Shown: piece after piece, positions 41,634 through 51,110 of the stretch
Numbering within the stretch: the first letter of the stretch is position 1
Layout: every line of letters starts with the position of its first letter
Assembly: GCA_963707135.1 (NCBI GenBank)
Contig: CAVPOY010000038.1
Span: 17,294-81,293 of the forward strand
Direction: 5' to 3'
Source: JBGSTR01 sp963707135
GTDB lineage: Bacteria > Pseudomonadota > Gammaproteobacteria > Chromatiales > Chromatiaceae
Length of the DNA: 64,000 nucleotides
Position numbers and translations under genes: made by a program
Notes under the pieces: generated by a model
What the model was told of the DNA's origin: nothing
Databases searched by the model: none
Seen by the model: only the letters and a program-made list of their open reading frames with translations

Positions 41634-42905
41634 TCAGCGTATGTGGTTGACGTCCTGGCCGAGCATCTCCGGTGTCACAAGGGTTACGCCGCCCTCGGTA
41701 ACGTGGAACCCGGCCCGACGGTCCGCCGCTAGATCCACGCCGATCTCGGTGCCCTCGGCGATCTGACAGTACCGGTCGATGACCGCCCTGCGGATCACGC
41801 ATCTGCGGCCTATGTCCACGTCCGGCAGCACGACCGAGTCCTGCATGTAGGCGTAGGAGTTGACCCGCACATTGGAGAACAACAGGGAGTGGCGCACCGT
41901 GGCGCCGGAGATTACACAGCCGCCGGAGACCATCGAGTCGACCGCCATGCCACGGCGCTCGTCGTCGTCGAAGACAAACTTGGCCGGGGGCAACTGTTCC
42001 TGATAGGTCCAGATCGGCCAGGTCTGGTCATAGAGGTTCAGCGGCGGCGTCACGCCGATCAGCTCCAGGTTCGACTCCCAGAAGGCGTCGACCGTGCCCA
42101 CGTCTCGCCAGTAGGCCTGCTCGCCGCTGCGCACATCGCGGAACGGGTAGGCCAGTACCCGATACCGGCCGATGACCGAGGGGATGATGTCCTTGCCGAA
42201 GTCGTGGGTAGAGCCCGAGGTATCGGCATCCTTGATCAGCTGCTCGAACAGGAAATCGCGATTGAACACGTAGATGCCCATCGACGCCAGCGCGCGCTCC
42301 GGGTTCCCCGGCATGGTTTCCGGATTGCTCGGCTTCTCTTGGAAGCGCAGCACCCGGCCGTCCGGGTCGACCGACATGACGCCGAACTCCTTTGCCCGCT
42401 CCAGGTCTACCTCGATGCAGCCGACGGTCATGTCGGCCCCCGTCTCCACGTGCTGCGCAACCATGTTTCCGTAATCCATCCGATAGATGTGGTCTCCCGC
42501 CAGCACCAGCACGTAGTCCGGATTGTGGTTGCGGATGATGTCGAGGTTCTGGAACACGGCGTCGGCGGTGCCCGCGTACCAGGAGGTCTCGGCGACCCGC
42601 TGCTGCGCCGGCCAAAGCTCGACGAATTCCCCGAACTCGCCGCGCAGGAACCCCCAGCCTTTCTGTATGTGCAGTATCAGCGAGTGGGCCTTGTACTGGG
42701 TCAGTACGCCGATGCGCCGAATACCTGAATTGATGCAGTTCGACAGCGGAAAATCGACGATCCGGAACTTGCCGCCGAAGGGTACGGCCGGTTTCGAGCG
42801 CCAGATCGTCAGGTGTTTCAAACGCGAGCCGCGGCCTCCGGCGAGGATCAGCGCCAGGGTGTTGCGTGTCAGGCGGCTGACGAACCGGGGGTTGGATGCG
42901 TGCAT
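41634..42905 (-). CDS. glgC: Glucose-1-phosphate adenylyltransferase
   Basis: 423 aa, full length. ALILAGGRGSRLKHLTIWRS is the nucleotide-binding and allosteric N-terminus. GKFRIVDFPLSNCINSGIRR, WYAGTADAVFQNLDI, VLVLAGDHIYRMDYGNMVAQ and FQEKPSNPETMPGNP are the catalytic blocks. A left-handed beta-helix C-terminus (VISGATVRHSLLFSNVRVNS) completes it. The enzyme makes ADP-glucose from glucose-1-phosphate and ATP and commits carbon to glycogen. ATG 42905 has a strong AGGAGG. It is divergent from glgB with 331 bp between, which holds both promoters. No glgA is in the window. Confidence 0.96.
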   Translation of the reverse strand: MHASNPRFVSRLTRNTLALILAGGRGSRLKHLTIWRSKPAVPFGGKFRIVDFPLSNCINSGIRRIGVLTQYKAHSLILHIQKGWGFLRGEFGEFVELWPAQQRVAETSWYAGTADAVFQNLDIIRNHNPDYVLVLAGDHIYRMDYGNMVAQHVETGADMTVGCIEVDLERAKEFGVMSVDPDGRVLRFQEKPSNPETMPGNPERALASMGIYVFNRDFLFEQLIKDADTSGSTHDFGKDIIPSVIGRYRVLAYPFRDVRSGEQAYWRDVGTVDAFWESNLELIGVTPPLNLYDQTWPIWTYQEQLPPAKFVFDDDERRGMAVDSMVSGGCVISGATVRHSLLFSNVRVNSYAYMQDSVVLPDVDIGRRCVIRRAVIDRYCQIAEGTEIGVDLAADRRAGFHVTEGGVTLVTPEMLGQDVNHIR

Positions 42906-43236
42906 GAGGTCCTCCTGGTTCTAATCTTGGGCGCAGGTTTCCCGGAGCCGGCTTATGGTAACATTCTAACGCTCCACAACGACCGCCGGCGGGCATTCAC
43001 CGGGGGCTGGCCGGGTCGATACTCGATCGGCCTCGTCGCCGGATGGACCCCTGCCTGCGCCGGCGGGTGCGGCGATTAGAGTTCAACGCGTGCCCGCCAC
43101 TCCCCAGTGAAATCGCTGCGAACCCGCGCCGGCGTCTGCCGGGGTCACGCATTCGCGCCACCGAAATCCGGCGCGATTCGACCCCTTCGGCGGGCGGCAA
43201 CCCCGAACGAGCTGACTGCATAGAGATCAGGACCCC
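42906..43236. promoter_or_regulatory. Divergent intergenic region glgC/glgB
   Basis: 331 bp between the two divergent glycogen genes. No coding potential and no clear consensus promoter or operator is visible, but both genes must be started from here. TGGTAACATTCTAACG (42954-42969) is the most promoter-like patch for the minus-strand gene. Confidence 0.45.
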
Positions 43237-45549
43237 ATGGCAACGTCGAAACGCCCCGCACCCAGGATCCCGGAGACACTCCAGCGCATCATCGAGGCGC
43301 GCCACCATGACCCGTTCGAGGTCCTGGGCCGTCACGTCGACGGCAATCGGGCCGTCGTGCGGGCCTTCCTCCCCTCGGCCGAGACGGCGCACCTGGTCGA
43401 GGCGCGCGCGGCCATGTCGCGCATCGAGGGGACGGATTTCTTTGTCTGGGAAGGCGGCGCGGACGAGCTGCCGGCCCTCTACCGGATCCAGTGGCGAGAT
43501 GCCGGCGGCGGCACCCACACGGCGCACGACCCCTACTGCTTCCCGCCCCAGCTCGCGGACTTCGATCTGCACCTGTTTGGCGAGGGTCGGCATTGGCATG
43601 CCTACCGCTTCCTCGGCGCGCACCTGCGGCAGGTCGAAGGCGTCGATGGCGTCCAGTTCGCGGTCTGGGCGCCGAACGCCGCGCGTGTCAGCGTGGTCGG
43701 AGACTTCAACGGCTGGGACGGGCGCACCCACCCGATGCGGGTGCGTGGCGGCTCCGGCGTATGGGAGCTGTTCATCCCGGGCGTCGGCGCCGGCGGCTAT
43801 TTCAAGTATGAGATCCGCGGCCGCGACGGCAACGTCCATGTCAAGATCGACCCCTACGCCAACGCCTTCCAGCGGCGCCCGGAGACCGCCGGGTTGATTT
43901 GCGCCGAGAGCGACTACCGGTGGCGGGATGCGGCCTGGATGCAGGCGCGCGCCGAGTCGGATTGGCAGCGCCGGCCCTTCTCGGTCTACGAGGTGCACCT
44001 GGGTTCCTGGCGGCGCGATGCCGACGGGGAGTTCCTGAACTACCGGGATATCGCCCGGGAGCTCGCCGAGTACGTCACCGAGATGGGGTTCACCCATATC
44101 GAGCTGCTGCCGATAACCGAACACCCGCTGGACGCCTCCTGGGGGTACCAGTGCACCGGCTATTTCGCGCCCACCAGCCGATTCGGCAGCCCCGACGACT
44201 TCCGCTACTTCGTCGATCACTTGCACGACCAGGGCATCGGCGTACTGCTGGACTGGGTGCCCGCCCACTTCCCCAAGGACGCCTACGCGCTCGCGAACTT
44301 CGATGGCTCGGCGCTCTACGAGCACGCCGATCCGCGCCTGGGCGAGCATCGGGACTGGGGCACGCTGGTATTCAACTTCGGTCGCAACGAGGTGAAGAAC
44401 TTCCTGCTCTCCAGCGCGCTCTACTGGCTCGCCGAGTATCACATCGACGGCCTGCGGGTGGACGCGGTGGCATCCATGCTGTACCTGGACTACTCGCGCA
44501 ACCCCGGGGAGTGGATCCCGAACAAGTACGGGGGCAACGAAAATCTCGAAGCGGTCGACTTCCTGCGCCAGCTGAACACGGTTACTCACGAGCAGCACCC
44601 GGGAAGCCTGATGATCGCCGAGGAGTCGACCGCCTGGCCGGCGGTCTCGAGGCCCACCTACCTGGGCGGACTCGGCTTCAGCATGAAATGGAACATGGGC
44701 TGGATGCACGACACCCTGTCCTACATGGAGAAGGACCCGATCTATCGGCATTACCACCACGACCTGCTGACCTTCGGGCTGCTGTACGCCTTCACGGAGA
44801 ACTTCGTCCTGCCTTTTTCCCACGACGAGGTCGTGCACGGAAAGCAGTCCATGCTGGACAAGATGCCCGGCGACGCCTGGCAGAAGTTCGCGAGCCTGAG
44901 GCTGCTCTACAGCCTGATGTTCACCTATCCGGGCAAGAAGCTGCTGTTCCAGGGGTGCGAGTTCGCGCACGGGACCGAGTGGGATTTCGCCGGGGAGATG
45001 GACTGGGATCTGCTCGAACGCCCCCAGCACCAGGGGGTGCAGCAGATCCTGATGGACCTCAATCGGCTCTACCGGGAGCACTCGGCGCTCCATGAGGTGG
45101 ATTTTGACGCCGACGGCTTCGAGTGGATCGACTGTCACGACAGCTCGCAGTCCGTGCTGAGCTACATTCGCAAGGACCGCTCCGGGCAGGCCCTCGTCGC
45201 CGCCGTATTCAACTTCACCCCGGTGCCGCGAACGAACTACCGGATCGGCGTGCCCAAGGCCGGCTTCTACCGCGAGGCGATCAACTCCGACGCCAGGTTC
45301 TACGGTGGCAGCAACATCGGCAACCAGGGCGGGGTAGAGTCCGAGCCGGTCAGCTGGATGGGGCGGCCCCATTCCATCCCGATCGCGTTGCCACCACTGG
45401 GCGCGCTGGTGCTTGTCTGGGAGCCGCTCCCCGAGCCGGCGAAGGGCGTGGACCGGAACAGGGGCACCCTGGCCGGCGAGCCCGCGTACTCGACCGCAAC
45501 GGGCGCCCGCACCGGCATCGCCGGGACGGACACCGACCCCGCCGCGTAG
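43237..45549 (+). CDS. glgB: 1,4-alpha-glucan branching enzyme
   Basis: 770 aa including an N-terminal extension domain, as in E. coli-type GlgB. CBM48 occupies about residues 140-230 (VQFAVWAPNAARVSVVGDFN). The GH13 barrel contains YEVHLGSWRRDADGEF, the nucleophile Asp in LRVDAVASMLYLDYSR, the general acid Glu in LMIAEESTAWP and the transition-state site FSHDEVVHGKQS. The C-terminal beta domain ends ALPPLGALVLVWEPL. A further 40-residue tail is unconserved. It forms alpha-1,6 branches in glycogen. It works with GlgC, encoded divergently upstream. Gene yaiI follows by 31 bp on the same strand. Confidence 0.96.
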   Translation: MATSKRPAPRIPETLQRIIEARHHDPFEVLGRHVDGNRAVVRAFLPSAETAHLVEARAAMSRIEGTDFFVWEGGADELPALYRIQWRDAGGGTHTAHDPYCFPPQLADFDLHLFGEGRHWHAYRFLGAHLRQVEGVDGVQFAVWAPNAARVSVVGDFNGWDGRTHPMRVRGGSGVWELFIPGVGAGGYFKYEIRGRDGNVHVKIDPYANAFQRRPETAGLICAESDYRWRDAAWMQARAESDWQRRPFSVYEVHLGSWRRDADGEFLNYRDIARELAEYVTEMGFTHIELLPITEHPLDASWGYQCTGYFAPTSRFGSPDDFRYFVDHLHDQGIGVLLDWVPAHFPKDAYALANFDGSALYEHADPRLGEHRDWGTLVFNFGRNEVKNFLLSSALYWLAEYHIDGLRVDAVASMLYLDYSRNPGEWIPNKYGGNENLEAVDFLRQLNTVTHEQHPGSLMIAEESTAWPAVSRPTYLGGLGFSMKWNMGWMHDTLSYMEKDPIYRHYHHDLLTFGLLYAFTENFVLPFSHDEVVHGKQSMLDKMPGDAWQKFASLRLLYSLMFTYPGKKLLFQGCEFAHGTEWDFAGEMDWDLLERPQHQGVQQILMDLNRLYREHSALHEVDFDADGFEWIDCHDSSQSVLSYIRKDRSGQALVAAVFNFTPVPRTNYRIGVPKAGFYREAINSDARFYGGSNIGNQGGVESEPVSWMGRPHSIPIALPPLGALVLVWEPLPEPAKGVDRNRGTLAGEPAYSTATGARTGIAGTDTDPAA

Positions 45550-45580
45550 TGTGGACCGGTGACAGCGGGTTGGATACCTG

Positions 45581-46027
45581 ATGCAGATCTGGGTAGACGC
45601 GGACGCCTGTCCGAATCCGATCAAGGAGATCCTGTTCCGGGCCGCGGAGCGGGTCGGCGTCGTGGTTACGCTCGTCGCAAACCAGTCGGTGCCGGCGCCG
45701 CCGTCCCGATACATCCGAGCTATTCGGGTCTCGCCGGGATTCGACGTTGCCGACAACGAGATCGTGAAGCGCCTGGCCCCCGGTGATTTGGTCATCACGG
45801 CCGACATCCCGCTGGCGGCCGAGGTCGTCGCGAAGGGTGCGCAGGCACTGAGCCCCCGCGGCGAGCGCTTTACGGCGGAGAACGTCCGCGAACGCCTGAA
45901 CCTGCGCGACTTCATGGACAGCCTACGTTCCAGCGGCATCGACACCGGCGGTCCGGCGGCCCTCGGGCCCCGCGACCGGCAGGCCTTCGCGAATGCCCTG
46001 GACGGCCTGCTGGTGCGTTGCCGATAA
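45581..46027 (+). CDS. YaiI/YqxD family protein (UPF0178)
   Basis: 148 aa. QIWVDADACPNPIKEILFRA, TLVANQSVPAPPSRYIRAIR, DVADNEIVKRLAPGDLVITA, DIPLAAEVVAKGAQALSPRG and NLRDFMDSLRSSG are the family blocks. The D(A)D.CP and (T/D)ADI(P)LA segments resemble the acidic active sites of PIN/FLAP-like nucleases, which is why nuclease activity has been suggested for the family; it is not established. It sits 31 bp after glgB and may be co-transcribed, without functional link visible. Confidence 0.94.
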   Translation: MQIWVDADACPNPIKEILFRAAERVGVVVTLVANQSVPAPPSRYIRAIRVSPGFDVADNEIVKRLAPGDLVITADIPLAAEVVAKGAQALSPRGERFTAENVRERLNLRDFMDSLRSSGIDTGGPAALGPRDRQAFANALDGLLVRCR

Positions 46028-46066
46028 GCGGCGTCAGGCCGAGGGAGCGACGCGGCTCAACCCGGC

Positions 46067-46825
46067 TCAACCCCCCGCACGCTTGCCCCTAAGCAGGGGC
46101 TCTATGAGATCCAGCGGTAACGGGAACACGATGGTCGAGGACTTGTCGCCGGCCACGGCGGTCAGCGTCTCGAGAAAGCGCAGCTGGATCGCCTGGGGCT
46201 GCTGGGACAGGATCGCCGCCGCCTCCACCAGTTTTTCCGCTGCCTGCATCTCGCCCTCGGCGTGGATCACCTTGGCGCGCCGGGAACGCTCGGCCTCGGC
46301 CTGGCGGGCGATGGCCCGGATCATCGACTCGTCCAGATCGACGTGCTTGATCTCGACATTAGCGACCTTGATGCCCCAGGCATCCGTCTGGGTGTCGAGG
46401 ATGGTGCGCACGTCGTCGTTGAGCTTCTCGCGCTCGGCGAGCATCTCGTCGAGCTCGTGCTGGCCGAGCACCGACCGTAGCGTGGTCTGGGCAAGCTGGC
46501 TGGTCGCCGTACGGAACTCCTCGACCTGGATGATGGCCTTCTCGGGGTCGATCACCCGGAAATAGACCACCGCGTTGACCTTGACCGAGACGTTGTCCCG
46601 CGAGATCACGTCCTGGCTCGGGACATCCATGACCTGTACCCGAAGATCCACCCTTTCCATCTTCTGGACGCCGGGAACAACGATGATCAGCCCCGGTCCC
46701 TTGACGCCCGTGAAACGCCCGAGGGTGAAGATGACCCCACGTTCGTACTCGCGCAGGATCTTTACCGACGCTAGGACCAGTCCGATGAGCAGGACCAGCG
46801 GGATGATATAGGCTTCTAGGAACAT
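46067..46825 (-). CDS. Slipin (stomatin/SPFH-domain membrane protein)
   Basis: 252 aa. One N-terminal membrane segment (IIPLVLLIGLVLASVKIL), the SPFH/prohibitin core (EYERGVIFTLGRFTGVKGPG, LIIVVPGVQKMERVDLRVQV, NAVVYFRVIDPEKAIIQVEE) and a helical region (AIARQAEAERSRRAKVIHAE, GEMQAAEKLVEAA) are clear. Slipins organise membrane microdomains. The gene lies 12 bp after nfeD on the same strand, a widely conserved pair in which the NfeD protease can cleave the slipin. The two probably act together in membrane quality control. Confidence 0.94.
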   Translation of the reverse strand: MFLEAYIIPLVLLIGLVLASVKILREYERGVIFTLGRFTGVKGPGLIIVVPGVQKMERVDLRVQVMDVPSQDVISRDNVSVKVNAVVYFRVIDPEKAIIQVEEFRTATSQLAQTTLRSVLGQHELDEMLAEREKLNDDVRTILDTQTDAWGIKVANVEIKHVDLDESMIRAIARQAEAERSRRAKVIHAEGEMQAAEKLVEAAAILSQQPQAIQLRFLETLTAVAGDKSSTIVFPLPLDLIEPLLRGKRAGG

Positions 46826-46837
46826 GGAAGGCTCTCC

Positions 46838-48238
46838 TCAAACATCCGACAAGGGTTCGACCAATAAGGTCAGGCCATCGCGTCCGCGGACTCGGACGCC
46901 AGCCCCGGGTGGAATAGCCCGTTCACTCCGGGCGGACCAGATCTCGCCGTGCAGGTGCACGCTCCCGGAACCCGGGAAACCGGACACCGCCCGGCCCACG
47001 GCGCCGATCAGCTCCTCGGACCCGGTCGCCACCGGTCGGCGGTGGGCCTTCAGCGCCATGCCTACCACGAAGAACAGCAGCAGCGCGCTGACAGCCGCAA
47101 AGCCGACGATCAGCGGAATCGAGATCCCGAAACCCGCGGCATCGGTGTCGATCAGGACCAGCGAGCCGACCACGAAGGCCGCCGCGCCGCCGACCCCCAG
47201 CGCCCCGAAGCTCGGGGCGAAGGCCTCGCCGACCATCAGCGCCAGGCCGAGCGCGATCAGGGCCACACCCGCGTAATTGACCGGAAGCAGCTGGAAGGCG
47301 TAGAGCGCGAGCAGCAGTGCAATGGCGCCGACGGTGCCGGGCACGACGGCGCCCGGGTTGGAGAACTCGTAGACCAGCCCGTAAATGCCGACCAGCATCA
47401 GGATATAGGCAACGTTCGGGTTGCTGATGACGGCCAACAGGCGGGTCTTCCAGTCCGGCTCGCGCTCGACGACGCCGATGCCGGCGGTGTTCAGGACCGC
47501 CTGCCCCTTGCCGACCCGAACGGTCCTTCCGTCCAAGGCGTGCAGCAGCGTGTCCAGGTCTTCGGCGACGAGGTCGATCACGCCGAGCTTCGCGGCCTCC
47601 TCGGCCGTCAGGCTCACACCCTCGCGCACCGCGCGCTCGGCCCACTCGGCATTGCGCCCGTGCAGCTCGGCGAGTCCGCGGATGTAAGCGGCCGCATCGT
47701 TGACCAGCTTGCGGCTCATCGCACTCCCCGCCAGCGGTTTGGCGGCACCCGACTCGCCGTCGCCCTTGTCCGAGTCCGGTGCCGCGTCGGCCTGCTCGTC
47801 GGACCCGGAGTCGCCCGGGGCCGTCTCGCCGCCCCCGAGGCCGCCGATCTGCACCGGCGTCGCCGCCCCCAGATTGGTTCCCGGCGCCATCGCCGCCACC
47901 TGGCAGGCGAAGAGTATGTAGGTCCCGGCGCTCGCCGCGCGTGCCCCGGTCGGCGCCACGTAGCCGATCACCGGCACCGGCGAGGCGGTGACGGCCTTGA
48001 CGATCGAGCGCATGGAGCCGTCGAGCCCGCCGGGCGTGTCGATGCGCAGCACCAGCAGCTCGGCGCCTTCCTCGCGGGCGGCCTCAACCGAGTCCTCGAC
48101 GTAGGCGGCCGTCGCCGGGCCGATCGCGCCGTCTATGTCGATCACCAGCGCCTCGCGGGCATCCTGGCCCAGGGCCGCGACCGCCAGCAGGCAGCCCAGC
48201 AACCCCGACGTCAAACCTGCGGCAGTCACCCGATGCAT
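46838..48238 (-). CDS. nfeD: NfeD membrane-bound serine protease (long form)
   Basis: 466 aa from ATG 48238, with GGGGGAG 8 nt upstream; the frame is open 8 codons further. A signal peptide (TSGLLGCLLAVAALG) precedes a ClpP-like protease domain: LVIDIDGAIGPATAAYVEDS, LRIDTPGGLDGSMRSIVKAV, and the Ser in ASAGTYILFACQ with a Lys in the helical region after it. Transmembrane helices (IALLLALYAFQLLPV, GVALIALGLALMVGEAFAPS) and a C-terminal OB fold (IGAVGRAVSGFPGSGSVHLH) follow. A Gly/Asp-rich insert (GETAPGDSGSDEQADAAPDS) splits the protease domain. It pairs with the slipin gene downstream. Confidence 0.93.
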   Translation of the reverse strand: MHRVTAAGLTSGLLGCLLAVAALGQDAREALVIDIDGAIGPATAAYVEDSVEAAREEGAELLVLRIDTPGGLDGSMRSIVKAVTASPVPVIGYVAPTGARAASAGTYILFACQVAAMAPGTNLGAATPVQIGGLGGGETAPGDSGSDEQADAAPDSDKGDGESGAAKPLAGSAMSRKLVNDAAAYIRGLAELHGRNAEWAERAVREGVSLTAEEAAKLGVIDLVAEDLDTLLHALDGRTVRVGKGQAVLNTAGIGVVEREPDWKTRLLAVISNPNVAYILMLVGIYGLVYEFSNPGAVVPGTVGAIALLLALYAFQLLPVNYAGVALIALGLALMVGEAFAPSFGALGVGGAAAFVVGSLVLIDTDAAGFGISIPLIVGFAAVSALLLFFVVGMALKAHRRPVATGSEELIGAVGRAVSGFPGSGSVHLHGEIWSARSERAIPPGAGVRVRGRDGLTLLVEPLSDV

Positions 48239-48365
48239 GACACTCCCCCTTGGATGGAACAACCCAAAGCTTAGACTGGATAGTGCCCGAGAGTTGACCG
48301 GCGGCTCGCGATCGCGCCGACAGATCGGCCGCGGTTACACTTTGAGCGAGAACCGGAGAGCCACT

Positions 48366-48821
48366 ATGCACGAGATCAGGGTCCAGACCGAGCCCTTTGA
48401 CATTGCGGCCGAGCAGGAGCGGTTATGGCTGGGCAAGCCTGCCGTGGGCGCCCTGGTCACCTTCGTCGGGCTGATGCGCGACGTCAACGAGGGGAGCGGC
48501 GTCAGCGCCATGACCCTGGAGCACTACCCGGGCATGACCGAGAAGGCGCTCACGACCATCGCCGAGGAAGCCGCGGCGCGTTGGGACCTGGATGGAATCA
48601 CCATCGTCCACCGCGTCGGGGAGCTCCTGCCTCAGGACCCGATCGTGCTCGTCGGCGTCGCCAGCCGCCATCGCGGCGAGGCATTCAGGGCCTGCGAGTT
48701 TCTGATCGACTACCTGAAGACCCGCGCCCCGTTCTGGAAGAAGGAGATCACCGGGGACGGCGAACGTTGGGTGGAGGCCCGCGGCTCGGACGACGCCGCG
48801 GCCGATCGCTGGCGAGGCTGA
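48366..48821 (+). CDS. moaE: Molybdopterin synthase catalytic subunit
   Basis: 151 aa. IRVQTEPFDIAAEQERLWLG, ALVTFVGLMRDVNEGSGVSA, MTLEHYPGMTEKALTTI, ITIVHRVGELLPQDPIVLVG, ASRHRGEAFRACEFLIDYLK and TRAPFWKKEITGDGERWVEA are the MoaE blocks, including the catalytic Lys in FWKKE and Arg in the VGLMRD loop. It inserts two sulfurs from MoaD thiocarboxylate into precursor Z to form molybdopterin. ATG 48366 follows GAGAGCC. No moaD or other moa gene adjoins it. It is divergent from nfeD. Confidence 0.96.
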   Translation: MHEIRVQTEPFDIAAEQERLWLGKPAVGALVTFVGLMRDVNEGSGVSAMTLEHYPGMTEKALTTIAEEAAARWDLDGITIVHRVGELLPQDPIVLVGVASRHRGEAFRACEFLIDYLKTRAPFWKKEITGDGERWVEARGSDDAAADRWRG

Positions 48822-48866
48822 GCCCCTAGTGCACTAGGTCTCTCGCGGCTGTACCGCCCGCTCGGT

Positions 48867-49484
<618 letters not shown>

Positions 49485-49514
49485 CGGGTTCTCGCTAGCG
49501 TATTCGTGAAGAAC

Positions 49515-50159
49515 TCAGGATCGGAACAGGCGCGTGTACTGGGTCTCGTGGGCGCCGCTCGCGATGGCCAGGGCCGGGGTCGACGCGCCGATCGCATCGT
49601 CGGCGAGGCCGGACGCGTCGGCGACCGCCACCGGGATCCGCTCGATCAGCCGCGCGAGGATTTGCTGCCCCTGGGTCTGGCCGAGCGGCACCAGCTTGAC
49701 GCCTGCCAGCACCAGGTTTTCCAGCCAGGACCAGGCATAGCCAAGTGCGGCTGATTCGGGCGCGATCCCCCAGGCCGAGGCCGCGAACGCGAATCCCGCG
49801 AGTTGGCTTCGGGCGAGCAGCGGCTTGCACTCGCGGGCGTCCGCGAGCCCCCAGGCGACGAGCAGATCGGCGAGCGCCCGGCCCCGGTTGGTTTCCTCCA
49901 GTCGCAGCTCCGCGGTCTCGCGCGTGGCGAGGAGCAGACCCACCCAGTGATCCAACGCCGCGAGATCGCGGGCGGACGCCGCCTGCTGCATCCTGCCGAG
50001 CAGCGGCAAGTCGACCCGGGCGATGCTGTTGTGCAACTGATCGGCGAGCCAGCTCTCGAGGTCTGCCGCGTTGCGGATCCAGCCCGCCTCGACGGCCCAC
50101 TCGATGCCCTGGGAGTAGGTGTAGCCGCCCACGGGCAGCGACGGGCTGACCAGTTGCAT
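49515..50159 (-). CDS. ureF: Urease accessory protein UreF
   Basis: 214 aa from the first in-frame ATG (50159), starting MQLVSPSLPVGGYTYSQGIE. Homologues usually begin about 10 residues earlier with a short Leu-rich helix, which is encoded here too (TDTERSLPLLRL) but without a standard start codon, so a non-canonical start near the ureE stop is possible. The family core PSLPVGGYTYSQGIEWAVEA, ATRETAELRLEETNRGRALA and ETQYTRLFRS is clear. UreF is the GTPase-coupling scaffold binding UreG. It lies 30 bp before ureG and overlaps or abuts ureE. Confidence 0.92.
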   Translation of the reverse strand: MQLVSPSLPVGGYTYSQGIEWAVEAGWIRNAADLESWLADQLHNSIARVDLPLLGRMQQAASARDLAALDHWVGLLLATRETAELRLEETNRGRALADLLVAWGLADARECKPLLARSQLAGFAFAASAWGIAPESAALGYAWSWLENLVLAGVKLVPLGQTQGQQILARLIERIPVAVADASGLADDAIGASTPALAIASGAHETQYTRLFRS

Positions 50160-50184
50160 CAGCCGCAGCAGCGGGAGCGACCGC

Positions 50185-50661
50185 TCAGTGTCCGTGACCG
50201 TGCCCGCGGGAGCCGTGCCCGTGCTGATGCGCCTGTTCGGTTCCCCCGTAGGCGCCGGGTTCCGGCTCGAACGGCGCGTCCACAAGGCGGACCTCCAGCC
50301 CGAGTCCGCGAACCAGATCGTCGAGCACATGGTCGTGCGGGTAGCTCAGGCGCCCGGGCTCGATCTGTAGCGCCACGTGGCGGTTGCCGAGGTGGTAACA
50401 GGCACGGGCGAGCCGCCAGGGGTCCTCGCCCTCGACCCGGGACAGGGTCTCCGGCGCCGCGCGCACCCGCGCGACCAGGCCGTCCTCGGCGACCAGCCCG
50501 TCCCCGTCCCGCAGCGCCGTGCCGCGCGGCAGGAACAGGCCGGCCTCCCGCCCGTCGTCGAGCACTACACGAATACGGCTGCGGGTCCGCTGCGCGAGTG
50601 TCAGCGTCAGGGTAACGGCGGTCGTCGGCGGCGTTTCCGCTTTGCGAGTGAATCTGATCAC
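50185..50661 (-). CDS. ureE: Urease accessory metallochaperone UreE
   Basis: 158 aa from GTG 50661, which gives VIRFTRKAETPPTTAV, aligning with the usual UreE start; the longer ATG frame from 51066 has no similarity. Core segments SRIRVVLDDGREAGLFLPRG, TALRDGDGL and LACYHLGNRHVALQIEPGRL (with the conserved nickel-binding GNRH) are present, plus YPHDHVLDDLVRGLGLEVRL. The C-terminal tail is His-rich (HQHGHGSRGHGHGH), a nickel store. UreE hands nickel to UreG during urease maturation. The end of the gene overlaps the region where ureF translation must begin. Confidence 0.93.
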   Translation of the reverse strand: MIRFTRKAETPPTTAVTLTLTLAQRTRSRIRVVLDDGREAGLFLPRGTALRDGDGLVAEDGLVARVRAAPETLSRVEGEDPWRLARACYHLGNRHVALQIEPGRLSYPHDHVLDDLVRGLGLEVRLVDAPFEPEPGAYGGTEQAHQHGHGSRGHGHGH

Positions 50662-51110
50662 CGTCGAGCTAGGATCACGCTGTTGAGCTCGTTGCGACTC
50701 ACTCGGAATCGGGCATACCGAGAAGGTCGCCTGCGAAGGTGTGCGGCACGGCACATAGGATTCGTCGGAGGGCAGCCGCGTCCAGCGACCGGAAGAATGG
50801 GCGAATGGGGGAACACCTGCAAGGGCCCCAAACATTTTCGACCGCGACGAATCCCTGGCCCCGCGGTGCGTGCGTACCGCCCAGCAACGGAACCAGCGTT
50901 CATTGCCAATTGGCGCCCTCTGGTATATTCGCGGTCTCGCCTCGGGCTTCGAACGGACCCCATGGCCGCGGCCCGGGCGCTTGGTCATCGGGAAATCAAC
51001 GGCCCCGGCAGCCGGCTTGGGTGATCTGCGATGGCGCTGATTGTGCGGATAATTTAAGAGGATCATTCCTCGAGATTCCCTTCCAATGACGACGAGTGGG
51101 AACCCCTGAC
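50662..51110. other. No gene recognised; probable promoter region of the pspA operon
   Basis: 450 bp between the divergent ureE and pspA units. A minus-strand open frame exists throughout but shows no family similarity. The last 60 bp before 51111 are more AT-rich (GCGGATAATTTAAGAGGATC) and contain GGATAATTT as a possible -10 element. No sigma-54 consensus is evident, unlike the enteric psp promoter. Confidence 0.4.

Noticed and set aside
42997..45945. 982-codon minus-strand open frame opposite glgB
   Set aside because: Mirror of glgB codon structure; no motif or start signal.
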